Below are positions 16,524 to 25,300 of a stretch of DNA of 34,845 nucleotides, piece by piece. The stretch is from contig JABJCN010000143.1 of the NCBI GenBank assembly GCA_018668635.1, positions 1 through 34,845 of the forward strand. Direction: 5' to 3'. Each line of letters opens with the position of its first letter. Positions within the stretch are counted from its first letter, which is position 1. The notes beneath the pieces are model-generated. The model searched no databases and was not told the origin of the DNA. It saw only the letters and a list, made by a program, of their open reading frames with translations. The translations under genes and the position numbers were made by a program. Origin of the DNA: Opitutia bacterium. Lineage in GTDB: Bacteria > Verrucomicrobiota > Verrucomicrobiia > Opitutales > JABJCN01.

Positions 16524-17687
16524 ATGAACCGTGAAGAATTTCAATCCCTAAGCATGAGGATCCTTAACAGCGAGGCATCCGATGCAGAAACTCAGAGACA
16601 TGAACTACTCTGTAATACTGAGGATTGGGCAAAGCCTGAGTTTATTCATCTAAAGGAAACACACAAGCTTCTGGTCGGCACACTCCCCCACCTCTCTGGT
16701 GGAAGCATTCATCAGGATCCTATTTCCTCCGAAGCTCTGGATAAACTGGTGACCGGGGTTCGTAATCAACAGCCCCTGGCAGGAACCACTCGTGCAGAAG
16801 GAGAAATCTACGAAAATCTTGTACGCAAAATCAAAAATCTCCCCACCCTTCCAATCGTCATCGATGTGATCAATAAAGCACTACAGAAGGAAGATGCCAA
16901 TACACTGGACGTGGAGGAACTAATGTCAGGAGACAAGAGTCTCACAACCACGGTTTTGCGAGTCGCAAACTCGGCTCACTTTGGTCTGCCCCAGCGGGTA
17001 TTCAGTCTTAATCAGGCTATATCCATCATGGGATTCAATGATGTTCAGCAGATTGTGCTCACAGCATCAGTCATCTCCTCTTTTGGCAATGTATCTAATA
17101 GCTTCTTCACCCTCCATAACTTTTGGCGACATAGTATTGGTGTCGCCATTGCAACAAGTCAGATTGGGAAGGAACTAGGAATAGGCGGTGAGGATCGCAC
17201 CCTCTACACTTGTGGGCTCCTCCATGATATTGGCAAGGTGGGAAATCTCCTCTTGGACACAAAAGGCTACCTCCAGCTAATACAGAAAAGCATGAAGACT
17301 GGAATTTGCCTCGATCAATTGGAAAAGGAAGAGGTCTTCCCTGAACACTCTATGCTGGGAGAAGCCATCTGTGAACGCTGGCAGTTACCTTCGAAAATCC
17401 ACCGAGCTATCCGAATCCACCATGAACTCGATGCGGAAAGGAGAGGTCCCCTACCTGAGGAAATAAATCAGGCGGCAGACTGCATTTATCTGGCCGATCA
17501 ATTTGTCCGTGAAAATAAATTTGGATACAGTGGCAATGCGGGATCAACCACCCTGGCAACAGCAGTCCTTAAAAGGCTTGGGCTCCATGCCATCCAGTTG
17601 GAACAAATCCGCAGATCCGTTGAAGATAAACTGGCTGAAGCCCATGGTCTGCTGGATGTTCTTCCTCGCGAAGCTGGTGTTGCCTAG
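16524..17687 (+). CDS. HDOD-domain protein with anti-sigma-like N-terminus
   Basis: Of 387 residues. About 106-310 is an HDOD domain (LPTLPIVIDVINKAL, LRVANSAHFGLPQRVFSLNQ and ISIMGFNDVQQIVL). The HD motif HDIGK is present, with His234 and Asp235. Most HDOD proteins have lost HD catalysis and act as signalling scaffolds; here the metal-binding HD pair remains. Residues 1-70 (ILNSEASDAETQRHELL ... FIHLKETHKLLVGTLP) resemble the short helical anti-sigma domains of PVC bacteria (a D/N-G/S-E followed by a LL...DP/W block), with no membrane helix. This resemblance is by eye. The gene follows the sigma factor at 15876 and precedes the tandem kinase, suggesting a cytoplasmic sensor that binds and releases the sigma factor. 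It could instead simply be a free-standing HDOD regulator. Confidence 0.85.
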   Translation: MNREEFQSLSMRILNSEASDAETQRHELLCNTEDWAKPEFIHLKETHKLLVGTLPHLSGGSIHQDPISSEALDKLVTGVRNQQPLAGTTRAEGEIYENLVRKIKNLPTLPIVIDVINKALQKEDANTLDVEELMSGDKSLTTTVLRVANSAHFGLPQRVFSLNQAISIMGFNDVQQIVLTASVISSFGNVSNSFFTLHNFWRHSIGVAIATSQIGKELGIGGEDRTLYTCGLLHDIGKVGNLLLDTKGYLQLIQKSMKTGICLDQLEKEEVFPEHSMLGEAICERWQLPSKIHRAIRIHHELDAERRGPLPEEINQAADCIYLADQFVRENKFGYSGNAGSTTLATAVLKRLGLHAIQLEQIRRSVEDKLAEAHGLLDVLPREAGVA

Positions 17688-17829
17688 TCTGGGAGCAATA
17701 ATAGCAAGAGTTCCCCAAAGCATAAGTTGGGAGGGCGAATATATTAAAATTGCTGGTTAAAAATTGTTTCTCTTGAATGATTTCCCAAAGCTACTTTGAT
17801 ATGGAATACATCTCCAATTAAAGGCACTG

Positions 17830-20800
17830 ATGGATGAACCGAATGAAAACGAACTCCCTTTAGATAATCATCCGGGGGCAATTTTCCAGACAAGCACTGG
17901 ATCCTATTCTCTAGGACAATATGAAATCGTTAAATTGCTCGGCATTGGGGGAATGGGCCAGGTATATGAGGTTCGTCACAGGACGCTCAAAACACGACAT
18001 GCACTGAAACTGATTAATCCAGAACTACTACAGTTCGATGATGCTCTTGAATTCTTTAAAAAAGAGGCGCTGGTCATGGCAACCCTGCGACATCCAGGAA
18101 TCGTTTATGTGGACGAGTACGGGGAGACAGATGGACATATATGGATCCGACAGGAATTGGTCAATGGCATGCAATCCGAAAAAGGGCAAATTCTAGTTAC
18201 CCTAGAAGATTACATTAAAGATCAGCAAGGGATATTCCCCCAAGATGAAGTGCTCGATTTCATGCATCAAGTACTGGATGCACTGGCATTTGCTCATCAA
18301 AAAGGTTGCGTTCATAGAGACCTTAAGCCCGGAAATATTCTAATAAGCGAAGAAGGAATCAAAATCGTCGACTTCGGACTCGTTCAATTGATGAGGAAGA
18401 ACGATTGGCAAATGTCTGCATTCAAGTCCATTCTGGAGCACAAGCCCGATCCCTCCAGTCGTACCGAGCGTGAACGATCAATTGCAGGGACTTATGAGTA
18501 CATGAGTCCGGAACAAAAAAATGGATATTCAGATGAGCGCAGCGATCTTTATGCACTCGGATTAATTTGCCTGATAATGCTAACTGGTCGACGGGATCCT
18601 GGATTCAAGAAACCTACAGAGCTTATTAAAGGCATATATCCTGAGTGGGATTTTTGGATACAAAAGAGTCTGGAACCGAACCCGGATGATCGATTTCAAT
18701 CAGCTGTTAAAATGAAGGAGGCCTTACCTTTACCAGAACAACTGGGAAAATCTGAAGAAATAGAAATGAAATCAACCAGCGATGATTTTGTTAAGAAAGA
18801 TCAAGCTCAGACAATTGAAAACGAACAAAAAGTCTTGGGTGTAGGAGACACTCTTGGCCAATACAAGATACTTAGCGTTCTTGGCCAAGGAGGTATGGGA
18901 AGGGTCTTCGAGGTCAAACACGAAGTCCTTGAGACAAGGCATGCCCTTAAATTGATTCATCCTCAGGTACTTGAACACGAAGAGGGATTGCAGTACTTCC
19001 GGAACGAGGCCAAGGTGATGGCACAACTACGGCACCCTGGCATTGTGGCAGTGGATGATTTTGACCAGACGGATGGGCAGTATTGGCTTCGGTCTGAACT
19101 GATTTCTGGAATTGAATTGGAAGGCAAATCAATCGTCTCCCTCGAAGAGTATATTGATCAACTGGATGGTCTACCTCACGAAAAAGAAATATCAGACTTC
19201 CTGAAGCAGACCCTTGAGGCAATCGGATACGCACATTCAAAAGGTGTTATTCACTGCGACCTTAAACCCGCCAATATTCTTCTCCATCCAGAGGGCACAA
19301 AGATTGCTGACTTCGGGATAGTACGCCTCATCAGGGAAGACTGGTTGCTGTCTGAAGCAGAACCTATTCTCCACGAAACCCAGCAGCACGAAACATCCAA
19401 TCTGGACCCCACTGAATCGGCAATTGTTGGCACCTATGAATTCATGAGTCCGGAGCAGCGCAAAGGCCTGCGGGTTGACGGTCGCAGCGACTTGTACTCG
19501 ATTGGCCTCATCGCATTCCGCATGCTCACGGGGCGTGAAATGCCTGGGCTTAAGCGGGCATCGGAGATCCGCAGGGGCATCCATGGCAGTTGGGATCGAT
19601 GGCTAGAGAAGTCATTGGAAGAAAATCCAGCTGAAAGGTTCCGTACCGCACGGGATATGTTCACCGCTCTCCCAAAGGTCCGCACACCAACTTGGTTCAC
19701 AAATACTGATAAGGCCAATGCCATATTCATTATACCCAATAAAATTGATACAGAGGCCAATAATGTCGGCAGAGCCAAGAAAGTAAAATTTCCCTTAGGT
19801 ATCTTAGGAGCATTGGTTGTAGTTGCACTAATCGCCTCACTTGCATGGATGATTAAAAATTTACCTGACGATAATGTAGGAACAGATACAGACCCTGGTT
19901 CCGCGACGGTTACGGCCACGCAGGTTGGTCACATTACCGACAAACCTCCCGGTCCTGTCAGCCAGAACCTGACAATTATCCCCCGACCGCCGACCGTCCC
20001 GAGTAAACAGACAATTACCTTCAAAGCGCCTCCCGATAATATCACCCTGAGCCAGAAGACCTTAATCCTGTCGGCGACATCGTCCGCAGGACTCCCGGTA
20101 GCCTTCTCGGTTGACAAGCCCGAGGTCGTAACCGTACAGGGCAACAAGTTGACCTTGGTTGCCGCTGGTACCGTGACGGTTACGGCTACGCAGGTTGGTG
20201 ACAATAAATACGATTCCGCTTTTCCTGTCAGCCACACCTTGAAAATTAGTGATGAAACCTTTAAACCACAGATTATTACCTTCGAATCGCTTCCCATACA
20301 AGGGAAACCATACACTCTACAGCCTTCAGGCATCGAACTCCTTTGGATTAAAAGTGGTGAATTCGATATGGGGAGTCCCAAAAATGAACCGGGAAGACCC
20401 CGTGATGATGATGAGGCGCAGCATAAAGTAAAGATAACAGGCTTCTGGATGGGGAAAACCGAGGTGACTATCAAGGAGTGGAATAAAACAGTCCCCGAAA
20501 CTCCTCAGCTGGGAAAAGAAAGGAATCCAGTAACAAGGGTTTCGTGGAAAGAAGCCATGGATTTTTGCCGAGTGCTAAACCTTAAGCAAAACCCACAATT
20601 ACCAACCCACGAAATACGGCTACCTACTGAAGCAGAATGGGAATATGCCTGTCGAGCAGGGACTAAAACTGCTTACTCATTTGGAGATGACACACGGAAC
20701 CTTGAAAGCCATGCCTGGTATGGCAAAAATGCCAATCAAGTTACACACCCTGTAGGTGTACTCCCATCCAATCGATTTGGATTACATGACATGCACGGAA

Positions 20801-21024
20801 ATGTCCGTGAATGGTGTAACGATCGCTACTTGAATAAATATGCTGAAGGCAGCCAAACGAACCCTATCGGGCCAAAAACGGGAGACCTGAGAGTCACACG
20901 AGGTGGAAGTTGGCAATTATTTGAATCGTATTGTAGATCCGCGGCACGAAAAGGTGAAAGACCATCAGCTCGTCCCGAAGACTTGGGATTACGTATCGTA
21001 CTCTCACCAAAAATGAGGAAATAA
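17830..21024 (+). CDS. Tandem Ser/Thr kinase with Ig-like and FGE-sulfatase domains
   Basis: Of 1064 residues. Kinase 1 (about 30-300) is complete: GIGGMG loop, Lys in RHALKLI, Glu in FKKEALVM, HRDLKPGN at about 162, DFG and MSPEQ. Kinase 2 (about 342-615) has GQGGMG, RHALKLI, FRNEAKVM, DFG and MSPEQ, but HCDLKPAN in place of HRDLKPAN (Arg to Cys; the catalytic Asp is kept). The two domains are an internal duplication of PknB-type kinases. A membrane helix follows at about 656-677. The extracytoplasmic part begins with a partial Ig-like module, then a full one (about 718-820) nearly matching one in the giant protein at 28868, then an FGE-sulfatase/SUMF1 domain (about 836-1064: ELLWIKSGEFDMGS, RLPTEAEWEYACRAGT, GNVREWC, RGGSW). 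The likely job is a transmembrane signal receptor; the FGE domain probably binds ligand and may not be an enzyme. Confidence 0.92.
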   Translation: MDEPNENELPLDNHPGAIFQTSTGSYSLGQYEIVKLLGIGGMGQVYEVRHRTLKTRHALKLINPELLQFDDALEFFKKEALVMATLRHPGIVYVDEYGETDGHIWIRQELVNGMQSEKGQILVTLEDYIKDQQGIFPQDEVLDFMHQVLDALAFAHQKGCVHRDLKPGNILISEEGIKIVDFGLVQLMRKNDWQMSAFKSILEHKPDPSSRTERERSIAGTYEYMSPEQKNGYSDERSDLYALGLICLIMLTGRRDPGFKKPTELIKGIYPEWDFWIQKSLEPNPDDRFQSAVKMKEALPLPEQLGKSEEIEMKSTSDDFVKKDQAQTIENEQKVLGVGDTLGQYKILSVLGQGGMGRVFEVKHEVLETRHALKLIHPQVLEHEEGLQYFRNEAKVMAQLRHPGIVAVDDFDQTDGQYWLRSELISGIELEGKSIVSLEEYIDQLDGLPHEKEISDFLKQTLEAIGYAHSKGVIHCDLKPANILLHPEGTKIADFGIVRLIREDWLLSEAEPILHETQQHETSNLDPTESAIVGTYEFMSPEQRKGLRVDGRSDLYSIGLIAFRMLTGREMPGLKRASEIRRGIHGSWDRWLEKSLEENPAERFRTARDMFTALPKVRTPTWFTNTDKANAIFIIPNKIDTEANNVGRAKKVKFPLGILGALVVVALIASLAWMIKNLPDDNVGTDTDPGSATVTATQVGHITDKPPGPVSQNLTIIPRPPTVPSKQTITFKAPPDNITLSQKTLILSATSSAGLPVAFSVDKPEVVTVQGNKLTLVAAGTVTVTATQVGDNKYDSAFPVSHTLKISDETFKPQIITFESLPIQGKPYTLQPSGIELLWIKSGEFDMGSPKNEPGRPRDDDEAQHKVKITGFWMGKTEVTIKEWNKTVPETPQLGKERNPVTRVSWKEAMDFCRVLNLKQNPQLPTHEIRLPTEAEWEYACRAGTKTAYSFGDDTRNLESHAWYGKNANQVTHPVGVLPSNRFGLHDMHGNVREWCNDRYLNKYAEGSQTNPIGPKTGDLRVTRGGSWQLFESYCRSAARKGERPSARPEDLGLRIVLSPKMRK
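19896..20203 (+). repeat. 270-bp-spaced direct repeat in the kinase Ig-like region
   Basis: Bases 19896-19933 recur at 20166-20203 with 4 mismatches in 38, and CCTGTCAGCC recurs with the same 270-bp offset (19954 and 20224). 270 bp equals one 90-residue Ig-like module. The first copy is only the tail end of a module, which is unusual for a domain boundary. The stretch is visibly richer in G and C than the coding sequence on either side. Confidence 0.85.
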
Positions 21025-21123
21025 GTATCCCTACTTGAACGATCAAAACATTAGTAAGAACTTGTAGCACTAAGACATTAACCAATTCACTTTCCCCGAA
21101 ATTGGAAAAAAACGAAAGAGTAC

Positions 21124-21681
21124 TTAACCCTCGTCCGTTTCTGGAAAAGGTTTGGTAAAATGTAAAACCAGACTCATCCCGTTTTGTTCTGGAATATCAG
21201 ATGAATAGAAAAATCCGGTATCTTCCTTGGACGCATCAGCAAAAATAATGGAAGCACCATTGCCATGGGATACCCAACCTATTGGCTCTTTATCTGAGAT
21301 AACCTTTTCTAGGGCGATTTTCTCACGTTCATGGTTCTCCTGCTTGAGGAAATATAAACCAAGTAATGAGAATAGAGCCAAAAAGGAAGCTGCCATACCC
21401 AATGGAATAGTAGCAGAATTTTTTAACCACTGAAAAACAGGAGTGATAGGGGAAGCTATAAAATGGAAGGTCTGACGTGTCACTTCTAGTGGAATTTCTT
21501 CCCGAGAAACATGTTCCCATCCGAGGACTGAATGCATTGTAGTACACCGAAGATATAGTTTTCGAGTGAAGGGATCTACCTTGAGAATCGCCTGAAGCTT
21601 TTTTTCCTCTAGCTCAGAAAGCTCTCCATCCAAATAGTCCCATATCATTGTCTGTATTAATTTCTCAGGAGGATTTTTCAT
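21124..21681 (-). CDS. Membrane anti-sigma factor, short FecR-like type
   Basis: Of 185 residues. The cytoplasmic N-terminus (about 8-50: LIQTMIWDYLDGELSELEEK ... DPFTRKLYLRC) has the DGELS-x-x-E-E motif and following helices of anti-sigma domains paired with Planctomycete/Verrucomicrobia ECF sigma factors. One membrane helix is at about 91-111 (IPLGMAASFLALFSLLGLYFL). Only about 70 residues follow, so the periplasmic part is much shorter than in typical FecR or LamG-carrying anti-sigma proteins; PIGWVSHGNGASIIFAD resembles only the first strands of a FecR domain. The start ATG overlaps the sigma factor stop (ATGA, 21678-21681), indicating translational coupling. It is expected to hold the sigma factor at the membrane until signalled. 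Confidence 0.85.
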   Translation of the reverse strand: MKNPPEKLIQTMIWDYLDGELSELEEKKLQAILKVDPFTRKLYLRCTTMHSVLGWEHVSREEIPLEVTRQTFHFIASPITPVFQWLKNSATIPLGMAASFLALFSLLGLYFLKQENHEREKIALEKVISDKEPIGWVSHGNGASIIFADASKEDTGFFYSSDIPEQNGMSLVLHFTKPFPETDEG

Positions 21682-22199
21682 ACTTCAATCTTTCTCATTT
21701 CGCGTTCCACACAGTTCCAAAGTGCAGAACGTATTCTAAATAGTGACTGGGTGATAGCTCCGGAACTTCTACGGAAAGCCTTGGCAACCTTGCCAATAGT
21801 ACCACCATCCTCGTATCGAGCCTCAACGATAGCACGATGCCTTGCAGGTAGTTTCATTAGACAGGTGTTTAACGCCTTCCGCATATCATCAAAATGCGCT
21901 GACTCCTCCTCTGCATCATCAGCAAGTTGATGAAGGAGATCATCATCAAAAACAATACGACTGCGCTTCTGCTTTTTAATGAAGGCCATCACTTGAAAGC
22001 GAGCCACCTTGAATGCCCATGCCAAAAAGTTTCGATCAGGATCATATTTGGATGCACTTTTACAAAGTGCTAGATTGGTCTCCTGCAGAATATCATTTGC
22101 TTGGTTGGGGTCCGGTATCAGGGACATGATAAACGCATACAATCTCCGCTGATGCTTTGTCAGCAATTGGGCAAACTCAATGGAAATGGGGTCATCCAT
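21678..22199 (-). CDS. ECF sigma factor, Rhodopirellula/Verrucomicrobium family
   Basis: Of 173 residues. Region 2 covers about 10-80 (LTKHQRRLYAFIMSLIPDPN, then DILQETNLALCK and FLAWAFKVARFQVMAFIKKQ). Region 4 covers about 110-165 (LMKLPARHRAIVEARYEDGG, with helix-turn-helix residues VAKAFRRSSGAITQSLFRIR). The wording FLAWAFKVARFQV and the final RIRSALWNCVEREMR match the family annotated as Sig-70_gvs1 (Rhodopirellula/Verrucomicrobium). It is expected to direct RNA polymerase to envelope or surface genes under control of the anti-sigma encoded directly downstream. No SD sequence before the ATG. Divergent from the UnbV-repeat gene across a 158-bp gap. Confidence 0.9.
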   Translation of the reverse strand: MDDPISIEFAQLLTKHQRRLYAFIMSLIPDPNQANDILQETNLALCKSASKYDPDRNFLAWAFKVARFQVMAFIKKQKRSRIVFDDDLLHQLADDAEEESAHFDDMRKALNTCLMKLPARHRAIVEARYEDGGTIGKVAKAFRRSSGAITQSLFRIRSALWNCVEREMRKIEV

Positions 22200-22298
22200 A
22201 AACGTAACACCAAGGGATTGTACAAGGAAGGAACATTTCTCAAGTTACATTGTGAAATTGCAGTTGCAAGGGATTTTTTTAATTAAGTGAGCGAATGT

Positions 22299-22328
22299 TT
22301 GACATCCAATAAATTAATAAAATAATAC
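22299..22328 (+). promoter_or_regulatory. Consensus-like sigma-70 promoter for the VCBS/UnbV gene
   Basis: A perfect -35 box TTGACA (22299-22304) is followed after 18 nt by TAATAC (22323-22328), 29 nt before the ATG of the VCBS/UnbV gene. The spacer and surroundings are very AT-rich. It is the best housekeeping-type promoter in the window. Confidence 0.6.
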
Positions 22329-22357
22329 TGAAAATCCCCTAAACATCGCAATTCCCC

Positions 22358-25300
22358 ATGATGCGAAGTTTAACCAGACAACACATTTGCCTGTTAGCCC
22401 TACTGGGAAACATCCAGTTTGGAAATGGAAATGTATTGCCTGAAAACGTCACTGATCGTGCCCTTAATAGCCCTGCAGTAAGCAAGTCTGGATTCCTTTT
22501 CGATCGAGTTTCCCCAAAACATAGCGGAATTGATTTTATTAACCCCATCAAGGTGGACCATAAACTACGGCGGCTATACTCCTCTGGCTTTGGCTGTGGA
22601 GGAGTAACAGCAGGAGATATCAATGGAGATGGGAAAACAGACCTTTTCCTGACCAGTGGGGCAAATAAGAATCAGCTATATTTGCAAGAGGGAAACCTTC
22701 AATTTAAGGATGCAACAAAAACTGCAGGGCTTCAGCTCGGCAACCCTTGGAGTGCAGGGTCTTCCCTTGCGGACATTGATAATGATGGAGATCTTGACCT
22801 CTATGTATGTAATTACGAAGCCCCCAACCAACTTTTTCTCAATAACGGAAAAGGGTTCTTTACAGAGGTTGGGAAGGAACGTGGTCTGGATTTATTGAGT
22901 GCAAGTCTCATGGGGTACTTTTGCGATTACGACCTTGATGGAGACCTTGATCTGTATGTCCTTTGTAATCGACTTTATCGAGAAGGTGGACGCCCGAAAA
23001 AACCACCCTTCCACATGGTAGGCAATAAGCCTGAGGTACTACCTGAATACAGGAAGTATTTTGGTTTTGAGCTAGTAATGAACAAGATGCACAAGATCAT
23101 CACAATCGGCAGACCTGATCGACTATATAAAAATAACGGCAGAGGTTTCTTTACAGATGTGACCGCGGAGTCGGGGATTGCTGATATTCACCGCGGACTA
23201 TCAGCCACATGGTTCGACTACGACGATGATGGATACCCTGATCTTTTCGTAGCCAACGACATGAATGATGTAGATCAGTTCTACCGGAACAACCGGGATG
23301 GCACCTTCAGTAATGTAACACAAGAGATTGTGCCACACACCACATGGTTTTCAATGGGGGCGGACATAGCAGACATTAATAATGATGGTCGCATTGACTA
23401 CTTTTGTGTCGATATGGCAGGTACGACCCACTTTCTTGAAAAAACAACAATGGGCGTGATGGGCGACCGGCAGTGGTTTGTGGAGAATAACAGGCCAACC
23501 CAGTATATGTGGAATACACTTTTTCTCAATACTGGAACAGGAAGGTTTCTTGAAGCTGCCTACCTATCCGGATTAGCCAAGTCTGACTGGTCCTGGGCTC
23601 CCAAATTTGCAGATTTTGACAACGATGGCTGGATTGACCTCTTCATCACCAACGGGATGAGTCGCAATTTCACCCATTCCGACATGCCTCTGGATGAAAA
23701 ATGGCTAATTGGTCGAGAGGAATTTGATATTTACAAAAAGACCCCTGCCAAAAGGGATCATAATTTGGTTTTTCGGAATGATGGTAATTTACACTTCACC
23801 AGGATGGGAAAAGAATGGGGGCTCGACCATTTTGGAATGAGCTTTGCCGCTGCACTTGCAGACTTGGATCAGGATGGAAATCCAGACCTTGTCGTCGCCA
23901 ATCAGGAAGAACCTGTTCATATCTACCGTAATACATCTGATGGTAACCGCATATCTCTGAACCTGATAGGCCAAACAACCAATCGATTCGGGATTGGAGT
24001 AAAGGTGGATATAGAAACGGAACTAGGTATCCAAACACGCTATTTAAATCCTTATACAGGCTATCTATCCAGTAATGAACCAGTGCTACATTTTGGATTG
24101 GGACAGTCCAAGTTGGTCGAAAAATTAATCATTCATTGGCCTGGAGGACCAAGCCAGGTACTGATGAACCTTCCCGCAAATCGACACTACACCATCCGCG
24201 AAGCCAAAGCTGCCGCAGGACCAAACAGACCACCTCCGGTACCAGACAAACCAATGTTTGTCGGTGCCAAAATTGAATCTACCAAGCATCAGGAAACCAA
24301 GTTTGATGACTACAAGCGCCAGCCTCTCCTCCCCTACAAGCACTCACAACTCGGACCAGGAACCGCAGTGGGAGACATTGATGGCGACGGACTGGAAGAT
24401 CTCTTCTTCGGCGGGGCAAGGGGCCAGAAACCCAGTATCCTAATCAAGCAAGAGCAGGGAGGCTTTAAACCCCTGAACTCAGACGCACTCGAAAAAGACA
24501 AGGCACACGAGGATATGGGTGCGCTAATCCTCGATTTCAACGGGGATGGAAATCTGGATTTATTCGTTGTCAGTGGCGGAGTGGAGTGCCAACCAGGTGA
24601 TCCCGTACTGAAGGATCGAATGTACCTGAACACAGGAGGGGGCGAACTGGTAAGGGCCTCGGACAAATTCTTCCCGTCGCAAAAAGAAAGTGGAGGGATT
24701 GCCACCGCTTGTGACTTTGACCGGGATGGAGACTTGGACTTGTTTGTTGGGTCTCGGGTTATCCCTGGTAAATACCCACTATCACCAAAGAGTTATTTAT
24801 ACATCAACAATGGTAAAAGCTTTGACTTGGCAACGGATCAAGTACCGGGTGATTTTTCTAAAATGGGTTTGGTGACAAGTGCCCTTTGGTCGGATGCAGA
24901 CAATGATGGGTGGACAGATTTGCTTGTAACGGTCGAATGGGGACCGGTTCGTTTTTTTCAAAACAGGAAAGGGCATCTTGTCGAGGGAACCAAAGCAGCC
25001 GGGTTAAATAAGTATTTGGGATGGTGGAACGGTATAGATGGAAGAGATATCGATGGTGATGGTGACATTGACTATGCGGTAACCAATCTAGGCCTAAATA
25101 CAAAATATCAAATAACCGGAGAGAAGCCACTGGAAGCGTACTACGGAAAATTTGGTAACACAGGGCAGGAACGATTTGTCGAATCACTCTGGGAAGGAAA
25201 CAGCCAGTTCCCAGTTCGAGGGAAAAGCTGCTCCACCAAGGCCATGCCACACTTGAAGGAAAAGTTCAAAAATTATGTTTCTTTTGCAAAGGCGACCCTT

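Noticed and set aside
19929-20474. 181-codon reverse frame opposite the kinase Ig-like region
   Set aside because: It mirrors the G+C-richer repeat segment; the forward frame is a continuous, well-supported protein.
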